Shown here: piece after piece, positions 38,386 through 51,412 of the stretch
How positions within the stretch are numbered: the first letter of the stretch is position 1
How the letters are laid out: each line of letters starts with the position of its first letter
NCBI GenBank assembly: GCA_963727045.1
Contig: CAVSES010000002.1
Coordinates: forward strand, 1,612,001 to 1,676,000
Origin: Bog-1198 sp963727045
Lineage (GTDB): Bacteria; Pseudomonadota; Gammaproteobacteria; Steroidobacterales; Steroidobacteraceae
Length of the DNA: 64,000 nucleotides
Reading direction: 5' to 3'
Made by a program: the position numbers and the translations under genes
The notes under the pieces: generated by a model
Seen by the model: only the letters and a program-made list of their open reading frames with translations
What the model was told of the DNA's origin: nothing
The model's database searches: none

Positions 38386-38592
38386 TCAGTAGTGCGGCGG
38401 AACCTCGTGTTCGAGCGGCCGGGCGCTTTCGTCCGTGGAGGCGCCGTTCAGGCGCAGGGTTATGGCCCTGAGCTTCGCTTCCATGGCCTGAATTTCCCTG
38501 TGCTGTCTGAATACGACGTCGCTCAATTCCGAGGCAGCGCGCTCCAGGAAGGCAATTTTGGTCTGCATCAATTCCAACGTTTCATCCTTCAT
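38386..38592 (-). CDS. slyX: SlyX family protein
   Basis: This 68-residue protein is a predicted coiled coil from about residue 5 to 48 (LELMQTKIAFLERAASELS, VFRQHREIQAMEAKL) and ends in an acidic tail with the PPHY terminus typical of SlyX. Function is unknown; E. coli slyX neighbours slyD, whereas here slyD is 21 kb away. ATG 38592 gives the standard family length. It is convergent with the kinase gene and divergent from the broken hydrolase gene. Confidence 0.87.
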   Translation of the reverse strand: MKDETLELMQTKIAFLERAASELSDVVFRQHREIQAMEAKLRAITLRLNGASTDESARPLEHEVPPHY

Positions 38593-38716
38593 CGGCGAAG
38601 TGTAGCCTTCTGCGCTCCAATCGGCTGATTCGAATTTGCTTGTTTGAACGGGGCCATCTGTCTCAGTATCGATGCGGGCCTCGAAACATCCCGCAGCGGG
38701 AAGGGTGGCGACATAG

Positions 38717-40093
38717 ATGCCGTATAGGAGCCTGTCAACCACGTTGGCTCCGCTGGCGCGCTGGCGGCGCTGGCGGCGCTGGCAGTGCTGCTGTGCGGCG
38801 CGGGTCAGGCCTCTGCTTCGGAACTCTCCGCACAAGAGATCGCAACGCCCGTCGCGCCGGGGCCTGCCACCGGGCTAGCCGACTCGGCTGCCTTGCGCGC
38901 CACGGTGTTCGGCACGCCCCCGCAGAACGTGGCGCCGATGCCAACCAGAGTGCCGCTGGTCGAAATCAACATCTCCCTGCCTTGGGCGCGGCCGATACCG
39001 GCGGTGTTCTGGTTCGATCGCAGAACTCCGGGTCTGGTTCTCCGCGCAACGCAAGCCGGCGCCCCTGGCAATCGTCATATCGGGCACGGGCAGCGACGGC
39101 AATACGGCAAAACTCTCGACGCTGCGCGGAGCGCTGTACGGCGCCGGATATCACGTGCTGACGATGCCGTCGCCGACGTTTCCGGGCTTCATCGTTTCGA
39201 CGTCGAGCACGGGAGTGGCCGGCGATTTGATGCAGGATGGGCACGATCTGTACGCAGCCATGCAGCAGATCATTGCGCATCTTCCGCGCAAGGTTCACAT
39301 CACCGAAATCGACGTTCTCGGATACAGCCTGGGCGGCGCCAATGCAGCCATCGTCAAGTCGATCGATACGGCCGAAAGCAAGCTCAAGATCCATCGTGCG
39401 GTCATGATCGATCCGCCCGTCAGCCTGTTCGCGTCCATCGGTCGACTCGACAAATTGTTTGCCAGCAGCGTCGGCTACGGTGACGATGCGATCGAACTGC
39501 TTTATCGAAAGCTCTACGCGCAGCTGGCGAACTTGTACCGGGCGTCGGATAGGATCCAAATCGACGAAGGTTTCATCCTCGGCGCCGCCTCCTCCGTACT
39601 CAAGACGGATGCAGAATTCTCGGCGGCCATTGCACTGAGTTTCCGCATCGACCTGGCGAACGTGTTCTTCGCGGGCGACCTCTATTCCGGCGCAGGCGTC
39701 GTCGTCGATCCTAAACATCCGCCCAAAGTCGGCGACTCTCTCGAGGAAACGCAGCGCATTCTGCGCAACAAGCCATTCTCCGAATACTTTACGAGGGTAT
39801 TCGCGCCCTACTACTTGAAGCACCGGCCAAACTCGACCGCCGCATCGCTGATTGCCGACAATCGACTCGACATCATCGGCGATGCCCTGCGCAACGATGC
39901 CGACTATTACGCACAGACGAACAGCGACGACCTCATTCTCAACAGACAGGAACTCGCGTGGCTGCGAGAAACGCTGGGTACCCGAATTGCGGTGTACGAC
40001 CATGGCGGGCACCTCGGCAATATCGGCGAGCGGCAACAAGTGTCGGACATGCTCAGGATGCTGGGCGGCAGCTGGCCGGGAGCGGCCGAATGA
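38717..40093 (+). pseudogene. Alpha/beta hydrolase gene broken by two compensating frameshifts
   Basis: The reading frame changes twice. ATG 38717 begins MPYRSLSTTLAPLA, then the signal peptide continues (ALAALAVLLCGAGQASA) only in the next frame. That frame holds the family N-domain (RATVFGTPPQNVAP, SLPWARPIPAVFWFDR) up to about 39020. From there the first frame resumes with ELRVWFSAQRKPAPLAIVIS and runs to the stop at 40093. The nucleophile elbow DVLGYSLGGAN is at about 39313-39345 and the His is in YDHGGHLGN near the end. The first shift fits loss of one G from the first of several CTGGCGGCG repeats at 38753; the second fits one extra base at about 39014-39024. Restored length is about 458 residues, exported. 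The 39155-40093 frame alone encodes 312 residues without the N-domain. Assembly error is possible. mlaA overlaps its stop. Confidence 0.75.
38753..38787 (+). repeat. 9 bp tandem repeat CTGGCGGCG with a one-base-short first copy
   Basis: Units are 38753-38760 (CTGGCGCG, 8 bp), 38761-38769 and 38770-38778 (CTGGCGGCG), and 38779-38787 (CTGGCAGTG, degenerate). Adding one G to the first copy restores an open signal peptide from ATG 38717, so the short copy marks the first frameshift of the hydrolase gene. Confidence 0.7.
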
Positions 40094-40974
40094 GAACGGT
40101 CCTGTGCGCATTGTTTGCGATCGGGCTTGGCGGCTGCGCTTCGCAGAGCATCAGCATCCGCAGCGTGCCGTCGGAGGATCCAGCGGCTGCGAATGCGGCA
40201 GCGGCGACCGCAAATGCGGCTGCAGGTGAAACCCGCCCGGGAGATGCGGACAACGCGGTCCCGCTCCCGCCGGTGACCCCCGCCGATGCGCCCTCCATGC
40301 ATACTTACGATCCCTGGGAGCGGGTCAACCGCTTCACCTATCGCTTCAACGCGCGCTTCGATGAGGCGGTGTTTCTGCCGCTTTCGAACGCATATCGCCG
40401 TATTCCTTCCCCGGCCCGCTCCGGTGTCCATAATTTCTTCGGCAACCTTGCCGAAGTGCCCAGCGTCGTCAACTACGCCCTGCAATGGCGGCTCAAGCGG
40501 GCTACGCGGAGCCTCGGCCGATTCGTCATCAATACGACCCTCGGAATCGGCGGACTGTTCGACGTTGCAGCAAAGCTGAGCCTTCCTGCCGCGCCCACGG
40601 GTCTCAGCACCACACTGGCCAGGTGGGGAATACACCCCGGTCCCTATCTCGTCATTCCGTTTCTCGGTCCGTCGACTTTGCGGGACGGCATCGGCTTTGT
40701 CGGCGACTACGCCACGTCGTATGCGGTCGACGTCGCGCAACTCTACCGGGGCAACGCCTCGTGGGGATTGGGCACGGTCAATGCCGTGGATCACCGCTCA
40801 AACGCGAGTTTTCGCTACTATTCCACCGGCTCGCCGTTCGAGTATGACAATATCCGCTTTCTTTACGTACGCAAGCGCTTGATCGAGGACGAACGCGTGC
40901 GCACAAAGGATCCGAGGAAACGCGCAAAGGCGGCGTCTCGAGAGAACGAAGGCGACCAGCCTGCGGGGAAATGA
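40090..40974 (+). CDS. mlaA: MlaA (VacJ) phospholipid-transport lipoprotein
   Basis: This 294-residue outer-membrane lipoprotein has a lipobox at GLGGC (Cys about 16). An Ala-rich linker precedes the MlaA domain, which begins DPWERVNRFTYRFNARFDEAVFLPLSNAYRRI and includes FINTTLGIGGLFDVA-type and GPYLVIPFLGPSTLRDG segments. MlaA works with outer-membrane porins to remove phospholipids from the outer leaflet and pass them to MlaC. The other mla genes are not in the window. Its ATG overlaps the stop of the broken hydrolase gene and its stop overlaps the next ATG, so it sits within a coupled run. Confidence 0.92.
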   Translation: MRTVLCALFAIGLGGCASQSISIRSVPSEDPAAANAAAATANAAAGETRPGDADNAVPLPPVTPADAPSMHTYDPWERVNRFTYRFNARFDEAVFLPLSNAYRRIPSPARSGVHNFFGNLAEVPSVVNYALQWRLKRATRSLGRFVINTTLGIGGLFDVAAKLSLPAAPTGLSTTLARWGIHPGPYLVIPFLGPSTLRDGIGFVGDYATSYAVDVAQLYRGNASWGLGTVNAVDHRSNASFRYYSTGSPFEYDNIRFLYVRKRLIEDERVRTKDPRKRAKAASRENEGDQPAGK

Positions 40975-41678
40975 ACCATCAAAGGGCGGATTTTGCGAGC
41001 AGGACAATGACCGGCGAACATGACCAAGACGGCGCGGGATCGCCACCGTGCTTTCTGCACGAACTCAACGCGGACGGAACGCCGGGCATCGATCCCGTGC
41101 AGGCACGCGATGTGGCGCGATGGCGCAGGGCCGAGCGCGAGCGTCTCATCGCAGCCCGGCTCAAGCTGACCCTGGAGTACCGCGCCGCGCAGGCGTCCGC
41201 CATTGCCGACGGCCTCGATCGGCTGATGCCGGCGGCCACAGGAGCGATCATCAGCGTGTACTGGCCCATCCGCGCTGAGCCCGATCTTCGTCAGTGGATG
41301 CGGTCAAAGTGGGAGCAAGGGTATCGCGTAGCGCTGCCGGTCGCCGTTGCGGTGGGCCAGCCGCTGAAGTTTCGAGAATGGCGCCCGGATAGCCCATTGG
41401 CGCGCGGATTGTGGAAAATTCCGTACCCGGCCGATGGCGCCGAGGTAGTCCCGAACGTCATCCTCGCTCCCGTGGTTGGTTTCGACGGAGCCTGCTACCG
41501 CCTCGGCTACGGCGGCGGCTTCTTCGACCGGACTTTGGCAGCGATCCAAGGAAAGCCCCTCGTGATCGGTCTTGGCTACCCGGACGCCGCCATCGCGACC
41601 ATCTTTCCGCAACCGTACGACATCCCGATGGATTGGATCGTAACGGGCTCGCATTCACCGCTGTCGCGCTGCCGCTAG
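40971..41678 (+). CDS. 5-formyltetrahydrofolate cyclo-ligase
   Basis: This 235-residue folate enzyme converts 5-formyl-THF to 5,10-methenyl-THF using ATP. Key segments are ISVYWPIRAEPDLRQW, the substrate loop, and the C-terminal ATP/folate signature GACYRLGYGGGFFDRTLA at about residue 168. The N-terminus has about 40 extra residues compared with typical members; ATG 41007 is an alternative start. The first ATG overlaps the mlaA stop. It ends 2 bp from the convergent uvrA-type gene. Confidence 0.9.
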   Translation: MNHQRADFASRTMTGEHDQDGAGSPPCFLHELNADGTPGIDPVQARDVARWRRAERERLIAARLKLTLEYRAAQASAIADGLDRLMPAATGAIISVYWPIRAEPDLRQWMRSKWEQGYRVALPVAVAVGQPLKFREWRPDSPLARGLWKIPYPADGAEVVPNVILAPVVGFDGACYRLGYGGGFFDRTLAAIQGKPLVIGLGYPDAAIATIFPQPYDIPMDWIVTGSHSPLSRCR

Positions 41679-41680
41679 GG

Positions 41681-47287
<5,607 letters not shown>

Positions 47288-47343
47288 TGGCCCAAGTTTA
47301 CAGGGAATCGCGCGGCTTTCAGCGAATCAAGGGTTCGAGGCCG

Positions 47344-47619
47344 CTAGCGTCCGGCGAACTGCTCCATCATGAGCCCCGTCCCGCCCCGCGTGACGTGCGC
47401 AACGATGGCGGTGCGGCGATGGATCTTGGTCACCAACCCCAGGTTGATCGCGAAGGCCAGCTGAACCTGTTGCCCCTTGCGCAGTCCGAGGTTCTCCGTC
47501 TCGACGAATACGCCGTTCGCACTCAGGTTCTTGGCCTTGCAAATGCGACTCTTTCGTCCGGACATCACCACGTACACGGTAGTGCGTGCTCGGTGACGGG
47601 TGTGCAAGCGACGCTCCAT
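47344..47619 (-). CDS. PilZ domain protein
   Basis: This 91-residue single PilZ domain has an N-terminal RRLHTRHRARTTVYV, where the basic RxxxR-type pattern contributes to c-di-GMP binding, and NLSANGVFVETE, which corresponds to the D/NxSxxG motif. Asp is replaced by Asn in that motif. It lies at the edge of the flagellar region, downstream of csrA, and may link c-di-GMP to motility in the manner of YcgR. However, it lacks YcgR's N-terminal domain, so this is inference. Confidence 0.82.
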   Translation of the reverse strand: MERRLHTRHRARTTVYVVMSGRKSRICKAKNLSANGVFVETENLGLRKGQQVQLAFAINLGLVTKIHRRTAIVAHVTRGGTGLMMEQFAGR

Positions 47620-47800
47620 CCGTTCGGTCCCTTTGATTGATCTTGAGATTCGGGACTTCCATTATGCACATAGCGTCGTGGTTAGCGAAGCGTTCTATTG
47701 ACATCGCTCGGGATATGTCAGGCGCTCTACTGATATGTAAAATCAAGGGTCTACGCACATGCAGGAAGGCCGGCAAGGCTGCCGTCCACAGGGCGTTCGT

Positions 47801-47998
47801 TCAGGCTACATCCTTGCGGCGAATGGCAAGTTGTTCGGGGGCTTCGATACCCATCTTGACCCGTCGACCGGTGCCTCCCAACAGCGTGATCTGGATGGGG
47901 CCGTTGGCGAAGAGCTGTGCCACGGTCATGTTGGCGTCCGCGCCATCCGCAGGTTGGATGACGATGGATTCATCGGCGCGGCGGCTCAGAACTAACAT
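47801..47998 (-). CDS. csrA: CsrA-family RNA-binding regulator with an internal insertion
   Basis: This 65-residue protein begins MLVLSRRADESIVIQ, a canonical CsrA beta-1 with the RNA-contacting Leu4/Arg6/Arg7 region, and ends IQITLLGGTGRRVKMGIEAPEQLAIRRKDVA, which covers beta-2 to beta-5 and keeps the critical C-terminal Arg. Between beta-1 and beta-2 lie about 18 extra residues (PADGADANMTVAQLFANG), and the usual C-terminal helix is absent. CsrA binds GGA motifs in mRNA leaders and controls motility. The gene starts 3 bp after flgN, so it is the third gene of the flgM-flgN-csrA operon. Confidence 0.85.
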   Translation of the reverse strand: MLVLSRRADESIVIQPADGADANMTVAQLFANGPIQITLLGGTGRRVKMGIEAPEQLAIRRKDVA

Positions 47999-48001
47999 AG
48001 A

Positions 48002-48433
48002 TCAAGCCCGCGCCAGCGCGCGCAGCGCCTTGGCGAAGGTCTTCCCTTGAGGACCGTAAGTGATCGCGGGCCCGCCCCGGACGATATCGATCAGTTGCCG
48101 AATCTGATGCTGCCGGACATGGATGATATGGCCATTGATGTCGTTCTCGGTCCTGCAGCCTGCCATGAGTTCCATCAAGGCGCGCCATCGTTCGGCGACC
48201 GTCGCCGCAAGTCCCGGGCTGTCAGGCGCGGCGCATAGTTCGCGGCGTTCCGCCTCGAGTTTCTCGATGGCGGCAAGAATCTGGATCTTCTCGGCCGCCT
48301 TCTGCTCGACTTCTTGGGGCGAGTCGCCGGTGAGGGCGGCGCGTTCGGCGGCCAAAGTAACCGCCAAGGATTGCGCGACTTCGATCTCGCGATCCAACAC
48401 ATCCTGCAGACGGCGGCGGGCGTCCTGCTCCAT
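48002..48433 (-). CDS. flgN: FlgN export chaperone
   Basis: This 143-residue all-helical protein matches the FlgN family. FlgN binds FlgK and FlgL in the cytosol and delivers them to the flagellar export gate. Long amphipathic helices include LQDVLDREIEVAQSLAVTL and AAEKIQILAAIEKLEAERREL, and the C-terminal half has QHQIRQLIDIVRGGP. It starts 4 bp after flgM and ends 3 bp before csrA. Its clients flgK and flgL are encoded at 56950-60055 in this window. Confidence 0.87.
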   Translation of the reverse strand: MEQDARRRLQDVLDREIEVAQSLAVTLAAERAALTGDSPQEVEQKAAEKIQILAAIEKLEAERRELCAAPDSPGLAATVAERWRALMELMAGCRTENDINGHIIHVRQHQIRQLIDIVRGGPAITYGPQGKTFAKALRALARA

Positions 48434-48437
48434 GGGA

Positions 48438-48755
48438 TTACTTGAGTCCGCGTTCGAAATTCAACAGCTTATCGGCAACCCGGCCCGCATCGACTTTGTA
48501 GGTACCGGAGCTCAAGGCTTGCTTCACGGACGCCACCTTGGCGGAGTTCACGACCGGCGCTTTCGCGACGGCTGCTTCGACCTCCTGCAGAGTACGCGCG
48601 GAGTGGGTCAGGGTGACGGTATCGCCGGTCTTAGGCACCGCCGGGCTTGCGGCCGAAGCCTCGCCCTGCGCCTTGTCGGCTGCAACGCCGCTGTTCGAAC
48701 CCTTGGCGGGCGCGACCTGCTCGGCTGGTGAATATGCACTGATTTTGCCGGTCAC
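48438..48755 (-). CDS. flgM: FlgM anti-sigma28 factor
   Basis: This 105-residue protein has an unstructured, Ala/Ser-rich N-half and a C-terminal sigma-binding helix pair: VASVKQALSSGTYKVDAGRVADKLLNFE is the FlgM signature. FlgM holds FliA inactive until the hook is complete, then leaves through the flagellar channel. The start is GTG 48755 with AGGAGA about 7 bp upstream. A near-consensus sigma28 promoter lies at 48794-48820, giving the autoregulatory loop known for this gene. Confidence 0.9.
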   Translation of the reverse strand: MTGKISAYSPAEQVAPAKGSNSGVAADKAQGEASAASPAVPKTGDTVTLTHSARTLQEVEAAVAKAPVVNSAKVASVKQALSSGTYKVDAGRVADKLLNFERGLK

Positions 48756-48793
48756 CGAAATTCTCCTGGGGCTACAAGGGCCCTTGCCAAAGG

Positions 48794-48820
48794 TTATCGT
48801 CAGGGTTTGGACTAACTTTA
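48794..48820 (-). promoter_or_regulatory. Sigma28 (FliA) promoter of flgM-flgN-csrA
   Basis: On the minus strand TAAAGTTA and GACGATAA are separated by exactly 11 bp. Against the consensus TAAAGTTT-N11-GCCGATAA each box differs at one position. It lies about 40 bp upstream of the flgM GTG. Confidence 0.88.
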
Positions 48821-48882
48821 GCGATCGATGTCAAATCGCCTCTCTGGAATTGTTATCGACTGTGACGCGCTTCACTGAAGGG

Positions 48883-49626
48883 TCATTGAAAAATAATTTC
48901 CACGACCTGTTCGGAGCGCGCGATACCTTCGACGATTTTGCCCGACGACAGATTTTGCACTCTAACTCGTTGATTCACCAGGCCATCACTCAACGCTTTG
49001 CCGGCGGTGCGCACGCTCATGCCGCCCAAGTCCGCAACCAAGGTCACTGACTGGCCGCGCTGCACCGCCTTGGCGGCCACCAATTGCTGGTTGGTCAGAA
49101 TGGCGCCGCCGGAAATCGGCCGGGCGGCGGTCAGGCCCACCGCGATGGCAGGATCGTCCAGAAATCCCGGCGGCAACGCGGAAATGTCGCGCTGCTCGAC
49201 CTTGAGATCATTTGCGGTGAGCATGCTGCCCGCCACGATGGCGTGTGCGGCCACGGCAACCGGCGACATGCCTATTATTTTGACCTGTACATAGATATGC
49301 CATGGCTTGGCATTTTGACAGCGCAACTCGACGGTCGCTCGATCCTGCATATGGTGTGCCGATGCGAGCATGGCTTTGACGGGCTGGAGACAGCGTTCGA
49401 GCTGTAAATTCGGCTCGAGCGGTCCAATCAACCAGCGCTGCCGGTCAGTCAGCGTTGGAAAGCTGCGAATGGCTTCGGATTTCGCCAGCGCCTCCAGATC
49501 GGCAACATTCTCGAACTCCGACTGGCGCTCGACCCCCGCCGCCGGGGCGGCACAAAGCAGAACGGGCACCGTGGCGAGGCCCAGTGCGGCAAGCCAGTGA
49601 CGGTATTTTGGCGGTCTTCGCAGCAT
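48883..49626 (-). CDS. flgA: FlgA, flagellar P-ring assembly chaperone
   Basis: This 247-residue periplasmic chaperone helps FlgI form the P ring. A signal peptide (LAALGLATVPVLLCAAPAAG) precedes an N-domain. The C-terminal SAF-like domain shows VAAHAIVAGSMLTANDLKVEQRD, ARPISGGAILTNQQLV and the RGQSVTLVADLGGMSVRTAGKAL stretch. No ribosome binding site precedes ATG 49626, and a consensus sigma54 site sits only about 12 bp upstream, so the mRNA may be leaderless. It is divergent from flgB. Confidence 0.9.
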   Translation of the reverse strand: MLRRPPKYRHWLAALGLATVPVLLCAAPAAGVERQSEFENVADLEALAKSEAIRSFPTLTDRQRWLIGPLEPNLQLERCLQPVKAMLASAHHMQDRATVELRCQNAKPWHIYVQVKIIGMSPVAVAAHAIVAGSMLTANDLKVEQRDISALPPGFLDDPAIAVGLTAARPISGGAILTNQQLVAAKAVQRGQSVTLVADLGGMSVRTAGKALSDGLVNQRVRVQNLSSGKIVEGIARSEQVVEIIFQ

Positions 49627-49637
49627 GAAACATACGT

Positions 49638-49653
49638 AGCAAGCGGCGTGCCA
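49638..49653 (-). promoter_or_regulatory. Sigma54 (RpoN) promoter of flgA
   Basis: The minus strand reads TGGCACGCCGCTTGCT, matching TGGCAC-N5-TTGCW at every fixed position. The -12 GC is at 49640/49639, which puts transcription start at about 49627, next to the flgA ATG (49626). Confidence 0.78.
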
Positions 49654-49781
49654 TGCGGAGGCTTGCCGCCCGCCGGCAACGGCTTGCCGCGCGCCTCCCT
49701 CTCAAGCGCCCCTCGCGACCGTGAATCCCCTGATTCGACCTCCACGCACCGGTGATGCGTCGATTTCCGACACCGGGCGGC

Positions 49782-49799
49782 TTGGCACAGCTCTTGCTT
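49782..49799 (+). promoter_or_regulatory. Sigma54 (RpoN) promoter of the flgB operon
   Basis: TTGGCACAGCTCTTGCTT matches the -24/-12 consensus TGGCAC-N5-TTGCW. It lies about 30 bp upstream of flgB ATG 49828, which has its own AAGGAG site at 49812-49817. In gammaproteobacteria with this arrangement, a FleQ/FlrC-type activator would be needed. Confidence 0.87.
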
Positions 49800-49827
49800 T
49801 AGGTATCCCACAAGGAGATTCAACGGC

Positions 49828-50214
49828 ATGTTCGACAACATTTTCGGCATTCATGAACAAGCGCTGCTGCTGCACGGCCAGCGGCTCGGCGTCTTGGCCA
49901 CGAACCTTGCCAACGCGGACACCCCGAACTACAAGGCGCGCGACATCGATTTCGGCGAAGTGCTGGCGCACACCGATGAGGGGTCATTGCCGATGAGAGT
50001 GACTCAGGCGGCGCACATCACAATGTCCGACGGTGAGTTGCCGGCCGGCGATTTGAAGTACCGCAATCCGTACCAAGCTTCGCTCGACGGAAACACGGTG
50101 GAAATGCCGGTCGAACAGGCGGCCTTCTCCGAGAACAACGTCCGCTACCAAGCGAGCCTGACCTTCATCAATTTGAAAATCGCCCAGATGCAACTCGCGA
50201 TAACCGGCCAATAG
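49828..50214 (+). CDS. flgB: FlgB, flagellar proximal rod protein
   Basis: This 128-residue rod protein has the N-terminal flagellar rod/hook motif LATNLANADTPNYKARDIDF (about residues 30-49) and a C-terminal helix with NVRYQASLTFINLKIAQMQLAI. FlgB is the first rod subunit on the MS ring. It is the first gene of the flgBCDEFGHIJ run and is directly downstream of a sigma54 promoter. flgC starts 21 bp after its stop. Confidence 0.93.
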   Translation: MFDNIFGIHEQALLLHGQRLGVLATNLANADTPNYKARDIDFGEVLAHTDEGSLPMRVTQAAHITMSDGELPAGDLKYRNPYQASLDGNTVEMPVEQAAFSENNVRYQASLTFINLKIAQMQLAITGQ

Positions 50215-50235
50215 CCGCAATCTCAAGGAGCGGAA

Positions 50236-50658
50236 ATGTCCCTTTTCAACGTATTCAACGTCTCCGGCAGCGCACTGAACGCGGAAACCATCCGGCTGAA
50301 CACCACGGCCAGCAACCTGGCCAATGCCGAAAGCGTGAACGGCGACGCGACCAAGGTCTACCGCGCGCGGCACCCCGTGTTCCAGTCGATGATGGATACA
50401 TCGAGTCCCTTCGCCGATGACCAGACGTCGACCGGTGTCCGCGTGCTCGGCGTGGTGGAGAGCACGGCGCCGCCGCTGATGCGCTATCAGCCCGACAACC
50501 CCGCCGCCAACAAGGAGGGGTACGTCTTTTCATCCAACGTCAACTCGATAGAAGAGATGACCAATATGATTTCGGCCAACCGTTCCTTCGCCACCAACAT
50601 CGAGGCGATCAACACGGCGCGAGATTTGTTGCTCAAGACCATTTCGATGGGGCACTAG
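50236..50658 (+). CDS. flgC: FlgC, flagellar proximal rod protein
   Basis: This 140-residue rod protein starts SLFNVFNVSGSALNAETIRLN with the TTASNLANAESVNGD version of the rod motif. YVFSSNVNSIEEMTNMISANRSF is the C-terminal assembly segment typical of FlgC. It forms the proximal rod with FlgB and FlgF. GGAG at 50229-50232 precedes the ATG. Spacing to flgD is 18 bp. Confidence 0.93.
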   Translation: MSLFNVFNVSGSALNAETIRLNTTASNLANAESVNGDATKVYRARHPVFQSMMDTSSPFADDQTSTGVRVLGVVESTAPPLMRYQPDNPAANKEGYVFSSNVNSIEEMTNMISANRSFATNIEAINTARDLLLKTISMGH

Positions 50659-50676
50659 GGCCATTAGGAACGCATC

Positions 50677-51393
50677 ATGATAATCAACGGAACACACGCC
50701 GCAACCGCGGGCTCCACCACAGGACCAGGATCGACCCCCGCCACGGGGGCGGCTGCCTCGTCCACCGCGGGCGCGGTCACCAACGCCGCAACCCTGGGGG
50801 GCACCGATTTTCTGACGCTCATGCTGGCGCAGTTGAAGAACCAGGATCCGACGAGCCCGGTCGACAGCAACACCTTTCTCACCCAATTGGCCCAGCTCAG
50901 CGAAGTGCAGGGAATCACCCAGCTCAATACCTCGTTCGGCTCCCTGTCGAGTTCGCTTGCCGGGAACCAGGCATTGCAGGCGTCCTCGCTCCTGGGGCAC
51001 CAAGCCCAGGTCCTAAGCTCGACCGCGCAGCTGTCGGCAAATGGCACTGTGACCGGGGCGGTCAACGTGCCGCAGTCGACCTCCTCGGTGGCGCTCAGCA
51101 TTGCCGACAGCAGCGGCAATGTGGTGCGGACGATCGGCCTTGGCGCCCAATCCGCGGGGCTCGCTGATTATTCCTGGGACGGCAAGGAATCCGACGGCTC
51201 ACAGGCGCCGGCAGGCACTTATACATTGACTGCACAGTACGCAGGTCAGACAAAGGCCAGCACGGCCGCCACGACATTGGTCAACGGGACCGTGGAGAGC
51301 GTCAGCATGGGCGCGGGATCGACCGGCATGACGTTGAATGTCGCCGGCGTCGGTAGCGTGCCGTTCAGCAGCCTGCAGCAAATCTCAAACTAA
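50677..51393 (+). CDS. flgD: FlgD, hook-capping protein
   Basis: This 238-residue hook scaffold has a Thr/Ala/Gly-rich N-terminal part, then DFLTLMLAQLKNQDPTSP and FLTQLAQLSEVQGITQLN, which is the FlgD export and capping region (about residues 47-85). A C-terminal FlgD-Ig-like/Tudor region follows, with GLADYSWDGKESDGSQAPAGTY. FlgD caps the growing hook and is then shed. Its downstream neighbour flgE starts 19 bp after its stop. Confidence 0.92.
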   Translation: MIINGTHAATAGSTTGPGSTPATGAAASSTAGAVTNAATLGGTDFLTLMLAQLKNQDPTSPVDSNTFLTQLAQLSEVQGITQLNTSFGSLSSSLAGNQALQASSLLGHQAQVLSSTAQLSANGTVTGAVNVPQSTSSVALSIADSSGNVVRTIGLGAQSAGLADYSWDGKESDGSQAPAGTYTLTAQYAGQTKASTAATTLVNGTVESVSMGAGSTGMTLNVAGVGSVPFSSLQQISN

Positions 51394-51412
51394 TCAATTC
51401 AGGAGTATTGAA

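Noticed and set aside
40900..40980. Possible 6S RNA (ssrS) upstream of 5-formyl-THF cyclo-ligase
   Set aside because: In many gammaproteobacteria ssrS precedes this gene, but here its ATG overlaps the mlaA stop, leaving no room.
48853..48879. Second sigma28-like -10 box (GTCGATAA, minus strand) upstream of flgM
   Set aside because: The sequence 11 bp upstream (TTCAGTGA) matches the -35 consensus poorly, and the site at 48794-48820 is far better and closer to flgM.
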